DNA of 64,000 bases from Clostridia bacterium (GCA_017474045.1 JAFUHX010000039.1:1-64000); one strand, 5' to 3'; shown: positions 24,666 to 34,280, counted from the stretch's first letter. Notes: generated from the letters alone by a model not told the origin. Numbers and translations are program-made.

Positions 24666-26702
24666 TTAGTTTTTTGCAATAGTTTTAAGATATGTCATAA
24701 GCGGCGAATCATCAAGATTTACTCTGATGAGAGTGTTTGCCACTTCAATTTCGTTTCCGTTTTTTCTGAAAATTCCAAGCTCACAAAGAACATCAAGACT
24801 GATAAGCAGCTTGCATGCATTTTCTCCGCTGTCGCCCAAACGATAACACAGAACATCGCTGTCAAAGCGCCAGCCTCCGCTGTCTCTGACAAAACGGAAA
24901 ACATCGGCAACAAATTTTCGGTCAGGCAAGGCTTTTAATGCCTCGCTCTGAAGAAGCCTTTCGCCGCGTTTTATCTTTTCATAAAGACGAAGACTGTTTA
25001 AATAGGTTTCGTCGTCAGTTTTGCTCATTCTGATGTCTTTAATATATATACTTACCCTGGTCTGACCCATATACTCGTTTTTTTCAAGTCTGACGGCAAG
25101 GTCGAGAACATCACCGGCAACATAGGGAAACTGCTCGGCAGTTGTTGAAAACTTAAGCGCCGTTATGTTAGAGTTTCCTTTTCTCAGATTGAGACGAAGG
25201 TGTTTTCCGCCGCCGATAGCGTTTACCGATTGAAGAACCATTGAATAAAGACCGAAAAGCGGCTGAGGATTACCTGCACCGAAGGGCTCAAGCTCCTCTA
25301 TTACCGGAATTATATCAGCTGAAATAAACTCGGGTCTTAAGCGGCAATCAATGTTAATTGTTGCAAAAGGCATCTGAACTGTTTTGGCGTAGTCGTTAAC
25401 TGCCTTTCGGAAAGAAGCAATATCCTTGCTGTAAAGACCAAAGCCTGCGGCAAGAGTGTGGCCGCCGAAATGAGTGAGCATCTGAGAGCAACTGTTTATT
25501 GCATCATAAAGCGAAAAGCCCTCTATGCTTCTTCCTGAGCCTTTAGCTTCAATTCCGTCGCTGGTTATAACAATGCAGGGCTTACCGAAACGCTCAACAA
25601 AGCGGGCGGCAACTATTCCGATAACACCGCCATGCCAGTCAATTCCATCGAAAACAAGAACTCTGTCATAAATCATCTGCGGATTATCAAGAAGCTGTTT
25701 TTCCGCTTCTGCGGTAATTATTTGTTCAAGGCGCTGTCTTTCAGCATTGGCATTTTCAATTATTGCGGCAAGTCTCGCGCTGTCTTCTGCGCTGTCGCTT
25801 ATTAAAAGATTAAAAGCCTCTTCAGCCTTACTGACCCTTCCGATTGCATTGATTCTCGGAACAATTGTGAAAGCCAGAGAAGTTGAAGTCAGATTTTTTC
25901 CTCCTGCGTGGGCACTCTGGCGAAGCGCCTCAATTCCGCAGCTGTCGCCGTTATTTATTTTTTTCAGACCATGCTTAACAATCATTCGGTTTTCGCCGGT
26001 GAGAGAAACAACGTCGCCGATTGTTCCGACGGTTATAATGTCGGAATACATATCGAGAATATCTTCATAATCTCCGCCGGAAAGAGCACAGATCAGTTTA
26101 AAGGCTATTCCCACACCCGACCACTGCTTAAACGGGCTCGGGCAATCGCTTCTGTGGGCATCCACAACAGCGCAGGCTTCAGGAAGAATATCTCCGACCT
26201 TGTGGTGATCTGTTATAACAAGGTCCATTCCCAGCTCAGCGGCATACTGAGCCTCTTCAATGGCTGAAACGCCGTTGTCAACAGTTACGATAAGCTTTGT
26301 TCCTTTGTCAAAAAGCTCTTTAAGCGCAGTTTTATTCATTCCGTAGCCTTCCGTGTTTCTGTCGGGAATATAGCAAAACACGTCGGCACCGATCATTTCA
26401 AGATATAAATATAAAATCGCGCTGGAGGTGACTCCGTCAGCATCATAGTCGCCGTAAACAGCAATTTTTTCGCCGTTTTCCACAGCTCTTTCAATTCGCT
26501 CAACGGCTTTATCCATATCAATTAAATCATAAGGGTCGCAAAAATCACCGGTTTTTGAAAAAAACTCTTCAGCCTGAGAAGGCGTTGTTATTCCTCTTGA
26601 GGTTAAAAGAAGGGCGGCAAAGGGATCAATATTGCATGACAAAGAAAGCTCTGAAGCCGCATCTTTATTTGTTTGAGCAACGCACCATTTCTTTCTGCTC
26701 AT
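24666..26702 (-). CDS. recJ: Single-stranded-DNA-specific exonuclease RecJ
   Basis: A 678-residue DHH-family 5'-3' ssDNA exonuclease for recombination and mismatch repair. Motifs are YGDYDADGVTSSAI (DxD), VTDHHKVGD-type DHH (ITDHHKVG), VVDAHRSD, and DHHA1 block GGHTLAAGFG, then an OB-fold (LEPFGAGNPQP and VRLEKNEYMGQTRVSIYIKDI). Beyond residue 560 there is an additional winged-helix-like tail, as in Firmicutes RecJ, making it longer than the E. coli enzyme. It has its own promoter and AAAGGGTGG before the ATG. Confidence 0.96.
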   Translation of the reverse strand: MSRKKWCVAQTNKDAASELSLSCNIDPFAALLLTSRGITTPSQAEEFFSKTGDFCDPYDLIDMDKAVERIERAVENGEKIAVYGDYDADGVTSSAILYLYLEMIGADVFCYIPDRNTEGYGMNKTALKELFDKGTKLIVTVDNGVSAIEEAQYAAELGMDLVITDHHKVGDILPEACAVVDAHRSDCPSPFKQWSGVGIAFKLICALSGGDYEDILDMYSDIITVGTIGDVVSLTGENRMIVKHGLKKINNGDSCGIEALRQSAHAGGKNLTSTSLAFTIVPRINAIGRVSKAEEAFNLLISDSAEDSARLAAIIENANAERQRLEQIITAEAEKQLLDNPQMIYDRVLVFDGIDWHGGVIGIVAARFVERFGKPCIVITSDGIEAKGSGRSIEGFSLYDAINSCSQMLTHFGGHTLAAGFGLYSKDIASFRKAVNDYAKTVQMPFATINIDCRLRPEFISADIIPVIEELEPFGAGNPQPLFGLYSMVLQSVNAIGGGKHLRLNLRKGNSNITALKFSTTAEQFPYVAGDVLDLAVRLEKNEYMGQTRVSIYIKDIRMSKTDDETYLNSLRLYEKIKRGERLLQSEALKALPDRKFVADVFRFVRDSGGWRFDSDVLCYRLGDSGENACKLLISLDVLCELGIFRKNGNEIEVANTLIRVNLDDSPLMTYLKTIAKN

Positions 26703-26744
26703 GAAACCACCCTTTCTTTAATTTTTTCGGAAAAATAATTATAT

Positions 26745-26773
26745 ATTATATCACAATGACTTTAGTTTTTCAA
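26745..26773 (-). promoter_or_regulatory. Promoter of recJ and downstream genes
   Basis: On the minus strand, TTGAAA (26768-26773) and TATAAT (26745-26750) with a 17-base spacer. Confidence 0.65.
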
Positions 26774-26798
26774 CTTCAAGCTTTGATTTTGTTGATTT

Positions 26799-28301
26799 TC
26801 AGCCATTGTTTTTTATGTGTTTTTTAATTTCTTTAATAAAGATTGCAGCATACTGCTGACATTTTCTTTGACCAACACCTGAAATGGCAAGAAATTCATC
26901 TTCGGTCAAAGGTTTTTTAGTTGCCATAAGCTTAAGCGTTGCATCGGTAAAAACAACAAACGCAGGAACCTTTTTCTTTTCTGAAATCTGTTTTCTGAGC
27001 TTTTTCAGCAAATCAAACAGCTCGCTGTCAAAGCTTTCAGGTTCAGCAGGAACACTTCTGACCTTCTTATTCTCTTCCAGCTTTTTCTCAACACATGAAG
27101 AGCAGAAGCCGCAGTCTTCTTTCATTTCTTCGCCGAAATAGGAAAGAATATATTTTCTCAGGCAACCCTTTGTGTGAGCGTAAACAATCATATCGCAAAG
27201 CTTTTCAATTCGGTTTTCTCTGAGCAATTCTTTTTCTTTGGCAGAAAGGTCAGAGCTTTCTTCAGGATTGTCTATAAAATACTGCTGTATTCTGACATCG
27301 CCTTTGTTGAAAAGCAAAATGCATGAAGCTTCGTTTCCGTCTCTTCCTGCCCTGCCCGCCTCCTGATAATAGCTTTCCATGTCGCCGGGCATATTGAAAT
27401 GAATAACAAAAGAAACATTTGATTTATCGATACCCATTCCGAAGGCATTTGTAGCAATTATTATTTCTTTTTCATCATTACTGAAAAGCTCCTGATTTTT
27501 CTTTCGCTCATCCTTATTCATTCCCGCATGATAGCGAGCAACATTATAGCCTTTTTGAGAAAGAGAAAAATAAAGCTCGTCAACCTTTTTTCTTGAACTG
27601 CAATAAACAATTCCGCTTTTTCCGGAAAAGCCGTTCAGAAGCTTCAAAAGCTCATCTTCTTTGTTTTTCGGCTCTCTGCAGGCGAAAAAAAGATTTTTTC
27701 TGTCGAAGCTCAAAACTGTTATTTCAGGCTTTTCAAGGCCTATGAGATTAACAATGTCGTCTCTTACTCTTTCGGTTGCTGTTGCAGTAACCGCCGCCAG
27801 AACCGGTCTTTGTTTTAAAGAAGCAATGAAATCTTTGATTTTCAGATATTCAGGTCTGAAATCTTTTCCCCATTGAGAAACACAATGGGCTTCATCAACA
27901 CAAACAAAGGAAATATTAAGCTGAGAACAAATTCTTCTGAAAGAAGAAAGAACAAGCCTTTCAGGAGCAACATAAACGATTTTATATTTCCCCTGAGAAA
28001 ACCTTGAAAGCGTTTGTCCGAGCTGAAATTCGGTTAAAGAGCTGTTTATATACGCTGCCGCTATTCCGTTTTGCAAAAGAGCGCTGACCTGATCTTTCAT
28101 AAGCGAAATCAAAGGAGAAACAACCAATGTTATTCCGGGAAACATCAGCGCCGGAATCTGAAAACAAAGCGATTTTCCGGCTCCCGTTGGCATAATTGCC
28201 ACCGTATCTTTTTCAGAAAGAATACTGTCGATTACAGACTCCTGACCTTCTCTGAAGGAGGAGTAGCCGAAATATTTTTTTAAATACTGATATTTATTCA
28301 T
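26799..28301 (-). CDS. recQ: RecQ-family DNA helicase, short form
   Basis: A 500-residue 3'-5' helicase. Motif I MPTGAGKSLCFQ, DEAH box VCVDEAHCVSQWGKDFRPEY, and motif VI QEAGRAGRDG are intact. The zinc cysteines follow (CLRKYILSYFGE...CGFCSSC). After these the sequence goes almost directly to an HRDC domain (FTDATLKLMATKKPLTEDEF, GVGQRKCQQYAA). The winged-helix RQC part found in E. coli RecQ is missing, accounting for the short length. It starts 3 bases after the DUF6320-like gene, so it lies in the transcript started at 30347-30375. Confidence 0.93.
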   Translation of the reverse strand: MNKYQYLKKYFGYSSFREGQESVIDSILSEKDTVAIMPTGAGKSLCFQIPALMFPGITLVVSPLISLMKDQVSALLQNGIAAAYINSSLTEFQLGQTLSRFSQGKYKIVYVAPERLVLSSFRRICSQLNISFVCVDEAHCVSQWGKDFRPEYLKIKDFIASLKQRPVLAAVTATATERVRDDIVNLIGLEKPEITVLSFDRKNLFFACREPKNKEDELLKLLNGFSGKSGIVYCSSRKKVDELYFSLSQKGYNVARYHAGMNKDERKKNQELFSNDEKEIIIATNAFGMGIDKSNVSFVIHFNMPGDMESYYQEAGRAGRDGNEASCILLFNKGDVRIQQYFIDNPEESSDLSAKEKELLRENRIEKLCDMIVYAHTKGCLRKYILSYFGEEMKEDCGFCSSCVEKKLEENKKVRSVPAEPESFDSELFDLLKKLRKQISEKKKVPAFVVFTDATLKLMATKKPLTEDEFLAISGVGQRKCQQYAAIFIKEIKKHIKNNG

Positions 28302-28304
28302 TTT

Positions 28305-29018
28305 TTAAATAAAAATTCTGTCTGAAAGCCATTTCCTCATAGCCTTGCTTTTATAGCAATAAATGAGGCAAAGAACAAGAAGAGCGCAGGAAACTCCGGC
28401 GATTATTCCGATTTCAAGGGCAAACTCAATTTTCAATGAAAAATCAAGAACAAATCCGGTTACAAAGCTTTCTATTGAAACAGCGATAATAACCCCGATT
28501 AACTTTAGAGCCCAATGTCTCTTTTTTGCCTTGACCCAGATTATATATAACAAAACAACAGCCGAAACAGAGAGAATCAGCGGTAAGGCACTGTTATAAA
28601 ACCAGCCGACAGTTTCTTTTTCATTGCCCATTACAAAGAAAAAGAAGCTATAAGCAATAACCGAAACGGTGTCAAACGCCCACATCAGATAGGGCTTGAG
28701 TTTTTTAGTAATGAAGGGAAACACCAAAACTACCCACAAAAGAAGAGAGCTTGTGTTAACATAAAGAGCCCAGAAGCCATGGTTTCGGAAGAAAACATTG
28801 ATAAAAAAACAAACAATGTTTGGAACCAACATTACCATGGAAACAATATAAGCGATAAATCTTCGGCTCGCCTCAGGGGGAATATGGGTTTCAGGAGCAA
28901 AGGGAGTGGTTTCTTCCTTTGCTTTTGGTTGATTCGGATTTATTACCGGAGTTGAACACAAGGCGCATTTTTTTGCGCTGTTATCAAGCTCAACACCACA
29001 GTTGACACAATATGACAT
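28305..29018 (-). CDS. Zinc-ribbon membrane protein (DUF6320-like)
   Basis: A 237-residue protein. It begins with a zinc ribbon (CVNCGVELDNSAKKCALC), then a Pro-rich linker, then about six membrane helices. I associate this arrangement with DUF6320 proteins, whose function is unknown. The ribbon closely matches, with the same spacing, the C-terminal ribbon of the 9266-10762 protein. Here the partner condensation-fold protein is encoded separately, 21 bases upstream, which suggests the two act together at the membrane. Confidence 0.65.
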   Translation of the reverse strand: MSYCVNCGVELDNSAKKCALCSTPVINPNQPKAKEETTPFAPETHIPPEASRRFIAYIVSMVMLVPNIVCFFINVFFRNHGFWALYVNTSSLLLWVVLVFPFITKKLKPYLMWAFDTVSVIAYSFFFFVMGNEKETVGWFYNSALPLILSVSAVVLLYIIWVKAKKRHWALKLIGVIIAVSIESFVTGFVLDFSLKIEFALEIGIIAGVSCALLVLCLIYCYKSKAMRKWLSDRIFI

Positions 29019-29039
29019 TAAACATCCTCCTAAACAGCT

Positions 29040-30311
29040 TTATTCTCTGTTGCTTTCGATTTTAACGTGAAGACCCATTTTAACAAGCCTTGTGAAGAAT
29101 TCTCTTTCAAGGTCGCTTTCTTCATAGCAATTTGAAAAAGAAAAGGTTATTTTATCGCCGAAGCTTATTGCACCGCAGCGTCCTCCGTTAAGCTTTCCGG
29201 GACCCGTAAAAAAGAAAAATCGGTCAATATAGGGCTTCATCTCTTCCGGCAAGGCAACCGGTCCGATGTTTGAAATCAAAGTTGAGGTCGTTTGCTCACC
29301 TGTTATAATAAAGCTGATCGCAACGCCAAGGTCCTTGATGCAAAGAGGAAGAAGCCTTGAAAAAGGATTTCTTTCAAGCTTCAGATTCTGAGTCATTAAG
29401 GAATTAAGCTCTTTTTTATCGTTGGCAAGTTTCAGCTGAAGAGAAACGGTTTTTAAAATTTCTTCGAAGGTATATTCACCTTTATCGGGATCGATTTTTG
29501 CCCTCATGCACAAAACAAAATTACGAAGCGTTTCAGAAGGAAAATGCTTTCTGAGATTAACAGGAACCTGAACGCTGACCTGCCTTTGCTTTCTTTTTTC
29601 TCTCAGCTGCTTCTGATAATGAATATCAATAAGCATTGCGGCGAGAAATTCAGTTATTGTTACACCGTAGCTTTTGCTGATTTTATGAAGCTCCTGAAAA
29701 GAAAAAGTTCCGACAGTATAGTTACACATGTGGGCAGGAAGCTTTGTTCCCACCGCGTGATAAACGAACTTATCTTTTCGGTTATATTTTGCTTTTGAGT
29801 TTGCATAGCGGTCATAGGCATCTTCTGTTTCAGCCGCAGTCGGTTTTTCTTCTAAATCTAAAACATAATTTCCGCAAGGTATGATGTATCCTTTAAGCCG
29901 AAGATACTCGGCAACAAGAGTTGAGAGAAAAAATGTTGCTCCGCAGCCGTCGCTGAGAACATGATAGGTATCGACGGATATTCGCTTTCCGTGGTAATAT
30001 ATTCTGAAAAGATAGCCGTTATCTTCTTTGAATTTAATTCTGTAGCAGAGATTTTTGATATCTTCTCTTATCTGAATTCTGTTGGGATTTTTTTCAAGAT
30101 AATGCCAAAAAAGCCCGTTTTTCATTCTGACAGCAAAGCTTGGAAAACGAGGAAGAACCTTGTCTGCAGCTTTCTGAAGAAGAACCGGGTTAACCTCTTC
30201 TTTCAACTCAACGCTCAAACGGAAAACATTTGACCATGACGGCGAATTCTGTCCGGGGAAGATTTTTGCAGCATTATCAAGGCGGAACCATTCGAAACTT
30301 CCGTTATTCAT
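29040..30311 (-). CDS. Condensation/alcohol-acetyltransferase-fold protein
   Basis: About 423 residues, a paralogue of the 9266-10762 product. YHVLSDGCGATFF carries the HxxxDG motif and VPVNLRKHFPSETLRNF is the second shared block. Acyl donor and acceptor are unknown; COG4908-type proteins resemble alcohol acetyltransferases and NRPS condensation domains. Unlike the paralogue it lacks the zinc ribbon, which is in the next gene. I start at ATG 30311: alignment with the paralogue begins there and a GAGG lies 12 bases upstream, whereas the ATG at 30329 has none. Confidence 0.72.
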   Translation of the reverse strand: MNNGSFEWFRLDNAAKIFPGQNSPSWSNVFRLSVELKEEVNPVLLQKAADKVLPRFPSFAVRMKNGLFWHYLEKNPNRIQIREDIKNLCYRIKFKEDNGYLFRIYYHGKRISVDTYHVLSDGCGATFFLSTLVAEYLRLKGYIIPCGNYVLDLEEKPTAAETEDAYDRYANSKAKYNRKDKFVYHAVGTKLPAHMCNYTVGTFSFQELHKISKSYGVTITEFLAAMLIDIHYQKQLREKRKQRQVSVQVPVNLRKHFPSETLRNFVLCMRAKIDPDKGEYTFEEILKTVSLQLKLANDKKELNSLMTQNLKLERNPFSRLLPLCIKDLGVAISFIITGEQTTSTLISNIGPVALPEEMKPYIDRFFFFTGPGKLNGGRCGAISFGDKITFSFSNCYEESDLEREFFTRLVKMGLHVKIESNRE

Positions 30312-30346
30312 AACAGCATAATACCTCATTTTAAATATTATTTTTC

Positions 30347-30375
30347 ATTATACTATATTTAACTGCTCTTGACAA
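30347..30375 (-). promoter_or_regulatory. Promoter for the acyltransferase-DUF6320-recQ genes
   Basis: On the minus strand, TTGTCA (30370-30375) and TATAAT (30347-30352) with a 17-base spacer. It is divergent from the promoter at 30407-30435. Confidence 0.75.
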
Positions 30376-30406
30376 TCGGAAAATCAAAAAAAGAAGAGCT
30401 TTTTAT

Positions 30407-30435
30407 TTGACTTTTAAGCAACAGAAACATATAAT
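30407..30435 (+). promoter_or_regulatory. Promoter of the RluA-family gene
   Basis: TTGACT (30407-30412) and TATAAT (30430-30435) with a 17-base spacer. Confidence 0.75.
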
Positions 30436-30469
30436 ATGAAAGAAATTAAGAAGCAAGGAAGAACTGATT

Positions 30470-31426
30470 TTGAAAAGTTTTGTTATTTCTAAAAACGACG
30501 CAGACCAAAGACTTGATAAGTTTTTAACAAAAAGCTTTCCCAATCTGCCGAAAGCACTGATGTATAAATACATCAGAATAAAAAGAATCAAAGTTAACTC
30601 AAAAAGAGCCGAAATTTCAACGAGACTTCATGTTGGCGATGTTGTTGATATGTATATAAACGACGAGTTTTTTGAAAAAAGCGAAACAAGATATGACTTT
30701 ATGTCTGCTTCAAAAAATCTTGATATTATTTATGAAGACGAAAACATTATTCTTCTGAACAAAAAAGTGGGACTTCTTTCCCACCCTGATGAAAGCGAAT
30801 ATGTTGACACTCTCATAACAAGAGTCAAGCGATATTTATTTGAAAAAAAGGAGTTTGACCCTGCCGACGAAACCTCTTTTACGCCTGCCCTTGTAAACAG
30901 AATTGACCGAAACACAGGCGGAATTGTTATTGCGGCAAAAACAGCTCAGGCTCTCAGGGTCCTGAACCAGAAAATGAAAGACCGAGAGCTTCATAAGTTT
31001 TATCTTTGTGTCGTTCACGGTGTTCCGAAAGAAAAAAATGCCCTTCTTGAAGGCTGGCTTGTTAAAGACGAAAAGAAAAACAAAGTCTTTATCAGCCGAA
31101 AAAAAGTTCCCGGCGGAAAAGAAATCAGAACTAAATATAAGGTTCTTGATTCTTTCAACAATTTAAGTCTTGTTGAAGTTGACCTTTTAACCGGTCGCAC
31201 TCATCAGATCAGAGCTCACTTTGCCTCAATAGGTCACCCTCTTTTAGGCGACGGAAAATACGGAACCAATGCTCTTAACAAAAAAAGCGGCTTAAAGAAG
31301 CAATGCCTTTGCTCCTATAAATTAAAATTCGAATTCACCTCTGACGCTGAAGACCTTGAATATTTAAACGGAAAAGAGTTTGAAATTAAAGATGTTTGGT
31401 TCAAAAGAGAATTCAGAGAGCTATAA
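30470..31426 (+). CDS. RluA-family rRNA/tRNA pseudouridine synthase
   Basis: A 318-residue protein. An N-terminal S4 domain (RLDKFLTKSFPNLPKALMYK) is followed by the RluA catalytic domain. The catalytic motif reads VNRIDRNTGGIVI; the Asp is present but the usual HRLDxxTSG has changed to NRIDRNTGG. LTGRTHQIRAHFASIGHPLL is the conserved C-terminal block. It converts uridines to pseudouridine in rRNA or tRNA; RluC/RluD-type targets cannot be told apart. The start is probably TTG 30470, with AAGGAAG upstream and no better ATG. Confidence 0.88.
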   Translation: MKSFVISKNDADQRLDKFLTKSFPNLPKALMYKYIRIKRIKVNSKRAEISTRLHVGDVVDMYINDEFFEKSETRYDFMSASKNLDIIYEDENIILLNKKVGLLSHPDESEYVDTLITRVKRYLFEKKEFDPADETSFTPALVNRIDRNTGGIVIAAKTAQALRVLNQKMKDRELHKFYLCVVHGVPKEKNALLEGWLVKDEKKNKVFISRKKVPGGKEIRTKYKVLDSFNNLSLVEVDLLTGRTHQIRAHFASIGHPLLGDGKYGTNALNKKSGLKKQCLCSYKLKFEFTSDAEDLEYLNGKEFEIKDVWFKREFREL

Positions 31427-31464
31427 AAAGAAATCAAGCATGAAAAGCTTTATAGAATAAATCC

Positions 31465-31506
31465 AAAAGGACTTTTTCAGATTCAGCGATCTGAAAAAGT
31501 CCTTTT
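31465..31506. terminator. Bidirectional terminator between RluA-family gene and polA
   Basis: AAAAGGACTTTTTCAGAT (31465-31482) pairs perfectly with ATCTGAAAAAGTCCTTTT (31489-31506). It serves both convergent genes. Confidence 0.9.
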
Positions 31507-31549
31507 TTGTTTGAGCTTATAGGGTCCAAGCTTTTGAAACTCATTTTTA

Positions 31550-34147
31550 TCAGTCTTTTGCCTCATACCATGTTTTTCCGTGGTGAACATCTGCCAGAAG
31601 CTTAACCTTCATTTTGAAAGCATTTTCCATTTCTTCCTTAACAAGAAGGCTGATTTTTTCTTTTTCTGTTTCACAACATTCAACAATGAGTTCGTCATGA
31701 ACCTGCATTATCAGCTTTGCTGTGGGATGCTCTTTTTTCAGCCTTTCAAAAACTCTTACCATAGCGATTTTTATTATATCCGCCGCCGAGCCCTGAACAG
31801 GCATGTTTCTCGCTACTCTCTCGCCGAAAGCCTGAAGCATTTTGTTTGAAGCTGTCAGCTCGGGAAGATATCTTCTTCTGTTAAAAACAGTTTCAACAAA
31901 GCCGCTTTCTCTCGCAGAAGCAACAACCGTTTTCATATAGGAATTTATTCCGCTATAGTGATGAAGATAGCCTTTTATATAGTTATCAGCTTCTTTTCTG
32001 GTTACTCCGATATCCTTAGCCAGAGAAAAAGCACCGATTCCGTAAACTATTCCGAAATTAACAGCTTTAGCCCTGCTTCTCATTAAAGGTGTTACCATAT
32101 TAAGCGGCATTGAAAAGACCTGAGAAGCAGTTATGGTATGAATGTCGTCACCGTTATTGAAGGCATTAATCATTGTTTCGTCTTCTGCCAGATGAGCCAG
32201 AACTCTGAGCTCAATCTGTGAATAATCGGCGTCAACAAGACAGTTTCCTTCTTCACAGGTGAAAAAGCGTCTGATTTCTCTTCCTTCTTCATATCTGACG
32301 GGAATATTCTGAAGGTTTGGTTCAAGAGAAGAAATCCTTCCCGTTCTTGTTTCCGTCTGGTTAAGAGTTGAGCGTATTCTTCCGTCGGGCTCAATTTCTT
32401 TCAGAAGGCCGTCGCAATAAGTCGATTTAAGCTTAGCAAGGGTTCTGTATTTTAAAATATCCGCAACAATGGGATATTCATAGGAAAGCTCTTCTAAAAC
32501 CTCGGCGCTTGTTGAGTATCCGCTTTTGGTTTTTTTCTTGGCAGGAAGACCCATTTTTTCAAAAAGAGCCTCTCCTAACTGTTTCGGTGAATTAAGATTA
32601 AACTCAAAGCCAACCTCGCTGAAAATTTTTCTTTTGATTTCTTCAATTTTTTCTTCTGTTGCCTTGCCATAGCTTTCAATAGCTTCTTTATCAACAAGAA
32701 AACCGCTGTTTTCCATTTCGGCAAGAACTCTTGAAAGCGGAAGCTCAATTTCATAAAAGAGGGTGAGCTGATTATTCTCTTCAAGCTGAGAAAGAGACTT
32801 TTCGCTGACCGCTTTCATTAAGGCTGCACTTAAAGCAAAGCCTCTTTTTGATTCCTCACACTGAATTTCAGGAACAGAAATCGAAAACTCCCCTGCCAGT
32901 CTTATTACATCATAGCTGTTAGCTGACGGATTGAGAATGTAGCCGGCAAGAGTGGTATCCATTTTAACATTTTCAACGCAAAAACCTCTTTGGTTGGAAT
33001 ATTTATAGATTTCTTTAGTGTCGCAGGTATATTTTTTCCACTCGCCTTCAAAAAAGCTTTTTGTAAAAGAATAAAAATCAAGGCAATCGCACGGCACATA
33101 AAGAATTTCATTTTCCAGCGAAAAATAAAGAGCGATCAGGTCTTTTTCTGAATATTCACAAGTAAAATATGCTTCTCCCTCTTTTTTGAATTTTCCCAAA
33201 AGAGCGCAAAGATCTCTTTCTTCTCTGAATATAATTTCAGCTTTTTCTTCAGTTTTTTCTTCCTCTGAAACATAATTTTCTCTTGTCAGACCAAGCTTTT
33301 CAATTATTCCGAACATTTCAAGCTTAACAAGAAGCCTGATTGCATTTGCCGCATCAACCTTTTTGGGAATATAGCTGTTCATATCAAGGTCAACAGGCGC
33401 TTCAAGGCAAATCGTTCCGAGAGTACGGCTTAAAAAGGCATTATCTTTATCTGACTCAAGCTTTGAAAGAACACCCTTTTTAATGTCAAGACTTTCAAGG
33501 TTTTCATAGATATAGTCAATGCTTCCGAAGCGCTGAATAAGGTCTGTTGCAGTTTTTTGTCCGATTCCCGCAACGCCGGGGATATTATCAGAGCTGTCGC
33601 CCATGAGAGCCTTGATTTCAATCATTTGCTTCGGTTCAACACCATATTCCTCGCGAAGCTTTTCCTTATCATAAACCACAGTTACTGCCTTACCCATTTT
33701 TGTTGCAGCAAGGAGAACGCTTGTGTTGTCTGAAACGAGCTGAAGAGAGTCTCTGTCGCCCGTTGCAACAAAGCACTTGTCTTCACCCTTGCATTGAGCA
33801 GAAAGAGTTCCGAGAATATCGTCGGCCTCATAGCCCTCTTTTTCAACAACAGCATAGCCTAAATAAGAAAGAAGCTCTTTTAAAACAGGCATCTGACTTG
33901 CAAGCTCGGGAGGCATTCCTTTTCGCCCTGCTTTGTAGCCATCATACATTGTGTGGCGGAAGGTAGGAGCCTTAAGGTCAAAGGCAACAGCAACCCTGTC
34001 GGGCTGACACTCCTGAGAAAGCTTTATTAAAATATTGAGAAAACCATAGATTCCGTTTGTGAACTGACCGTCTTTTGTGGTCAGAAGCTTTATTCCGTAA
34101 AAAGCGCGGTTTACAATGCTGTTTCCGTCGATAACAAGAAGTCTCAT
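31550..34147 (-). CDS. polA: DNA polymerase I
   Basis: An 865-residue family A polymerase. The N-terminal 5'-3' nuclease is intact (LLVIDGNSIVNRAFYG, VAFDLKAPTFRH, GDSSDNIPGVAGIGQKTA). The middle domain lacks the DxE and later Asp of a proofreading exonuclease, as in Bacillus and Thermus Pol I. The polymerase part has DADYSQIELRVLAHL (motif A), RSRAKAVNFGIVYG (motif B) and MQVHDELIVE (motif C). It fills gaps and removes RNA primers. It ends near the bidirectional terminator. A palindrome separates it from divergent dusB. Confidence 0.97.
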   Translation of the reverse strand: MRLLVIDGNSIVNRAFYGIKLLTTKDGQFTNGIYGFLNILIKLSQECQPDRVAVAFDLKAPTFRHTMYDGYKAGRKGMPPELASQMPVLKELLSYLGYAVVEKEGYEADDILGTLSAQCKGEDKCFVATGDRDSLQLVSDNTSVLLAATKMGKAVTVVYDKEKLREEYGVEPKQMIEIKALMGDSSDNIPGVAGIGQKTATDLIQRFGSIDYIYENLESLDIKKGVLSKLESDKDNAFLSRTLGTICLEAPVDLDMNSYIPKKVDAANAIRLLVKLEMFGIIEKLGLTRENYVSEEEKTEEKAEIIFREERDLCALLGKFKKEGEAYFTCEYSEKDLIALYFSLENEILYVPCDCLDFYSFTKSFFEGEWKKYTCDTKEIYKYSNQRGFCVENVKMDTTLAGYILNPSANSYDVIRLAGEFSISVPEIQCEESKRGFALSAALMKAVSEKSLSQLEENNQLTLFYEIELPLSRVLAEMENSGFLVDKEAIESYGKATEEKIEEIKRKIFSEVGFEFNLNSPKQLGEALFEKMGLPAKKKTKSGYSTSAEVLEELSYEYPIVADILKYRTLAKLKSTYCDGLLKEIEPDGRIRSTLNQTETRTGRISSLEPNLQNIPVRYEEGREIRRFFTCEEGNCLVDADYSQIELRVLAHLAEDETMINAFNNGDDIHTITASQVFSMPLNMVTPLMRSRAKAVNFGIVYGIGAFSLAKDIGVTRKEADNYIKGYLHHYSGINSYMKTVVASARESGFVETVFNRRRYLPELTASNKMLQAFGERVARNMPVQGSAADIIKIAMVRVFERLKKEHPTAKLIMQVHDELIVECCETEKEKISLLVKEEMENAFKMKVKLLADVHHGKTWYEAKD

Positions 34148-34199
34148 AATAAAAATTAAAGCATTTTGCTTTTGCCTTTCATAATTTTGTTTTTATCAT

Positions 34200-34223
34200 A
34201 CCACAAAAAGCTTGATTTGTGGT
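34200..34223. promoter_or_regulatory. Palindrome between divergent polA and dusB
   Basis: ACCACAAA (34200-34207) and TTTGTGGT (34216-34223) form a perfect 8-bp inverted repeat with an 8-base centre. It overlaps the possible -10 of polA (TATGAT on the minus strand) and touches the possible -35 of dusB. Confidence 0.4.
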
Positions 34224-34250
34224 GACTTTTTTTAAAATATGTGTTAAAAT
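34222..34250 (+). promoter_or_regulatory. Possible promoter of dusB
   Basis: GTGACT (34222-34227) and TAAAAT (34245-34250) with a 17-base spacer. Confidence 0.5.
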
Positions 34251-34280
34251 AGCAAACAGATTTATTTTTCAGGTGATTAA

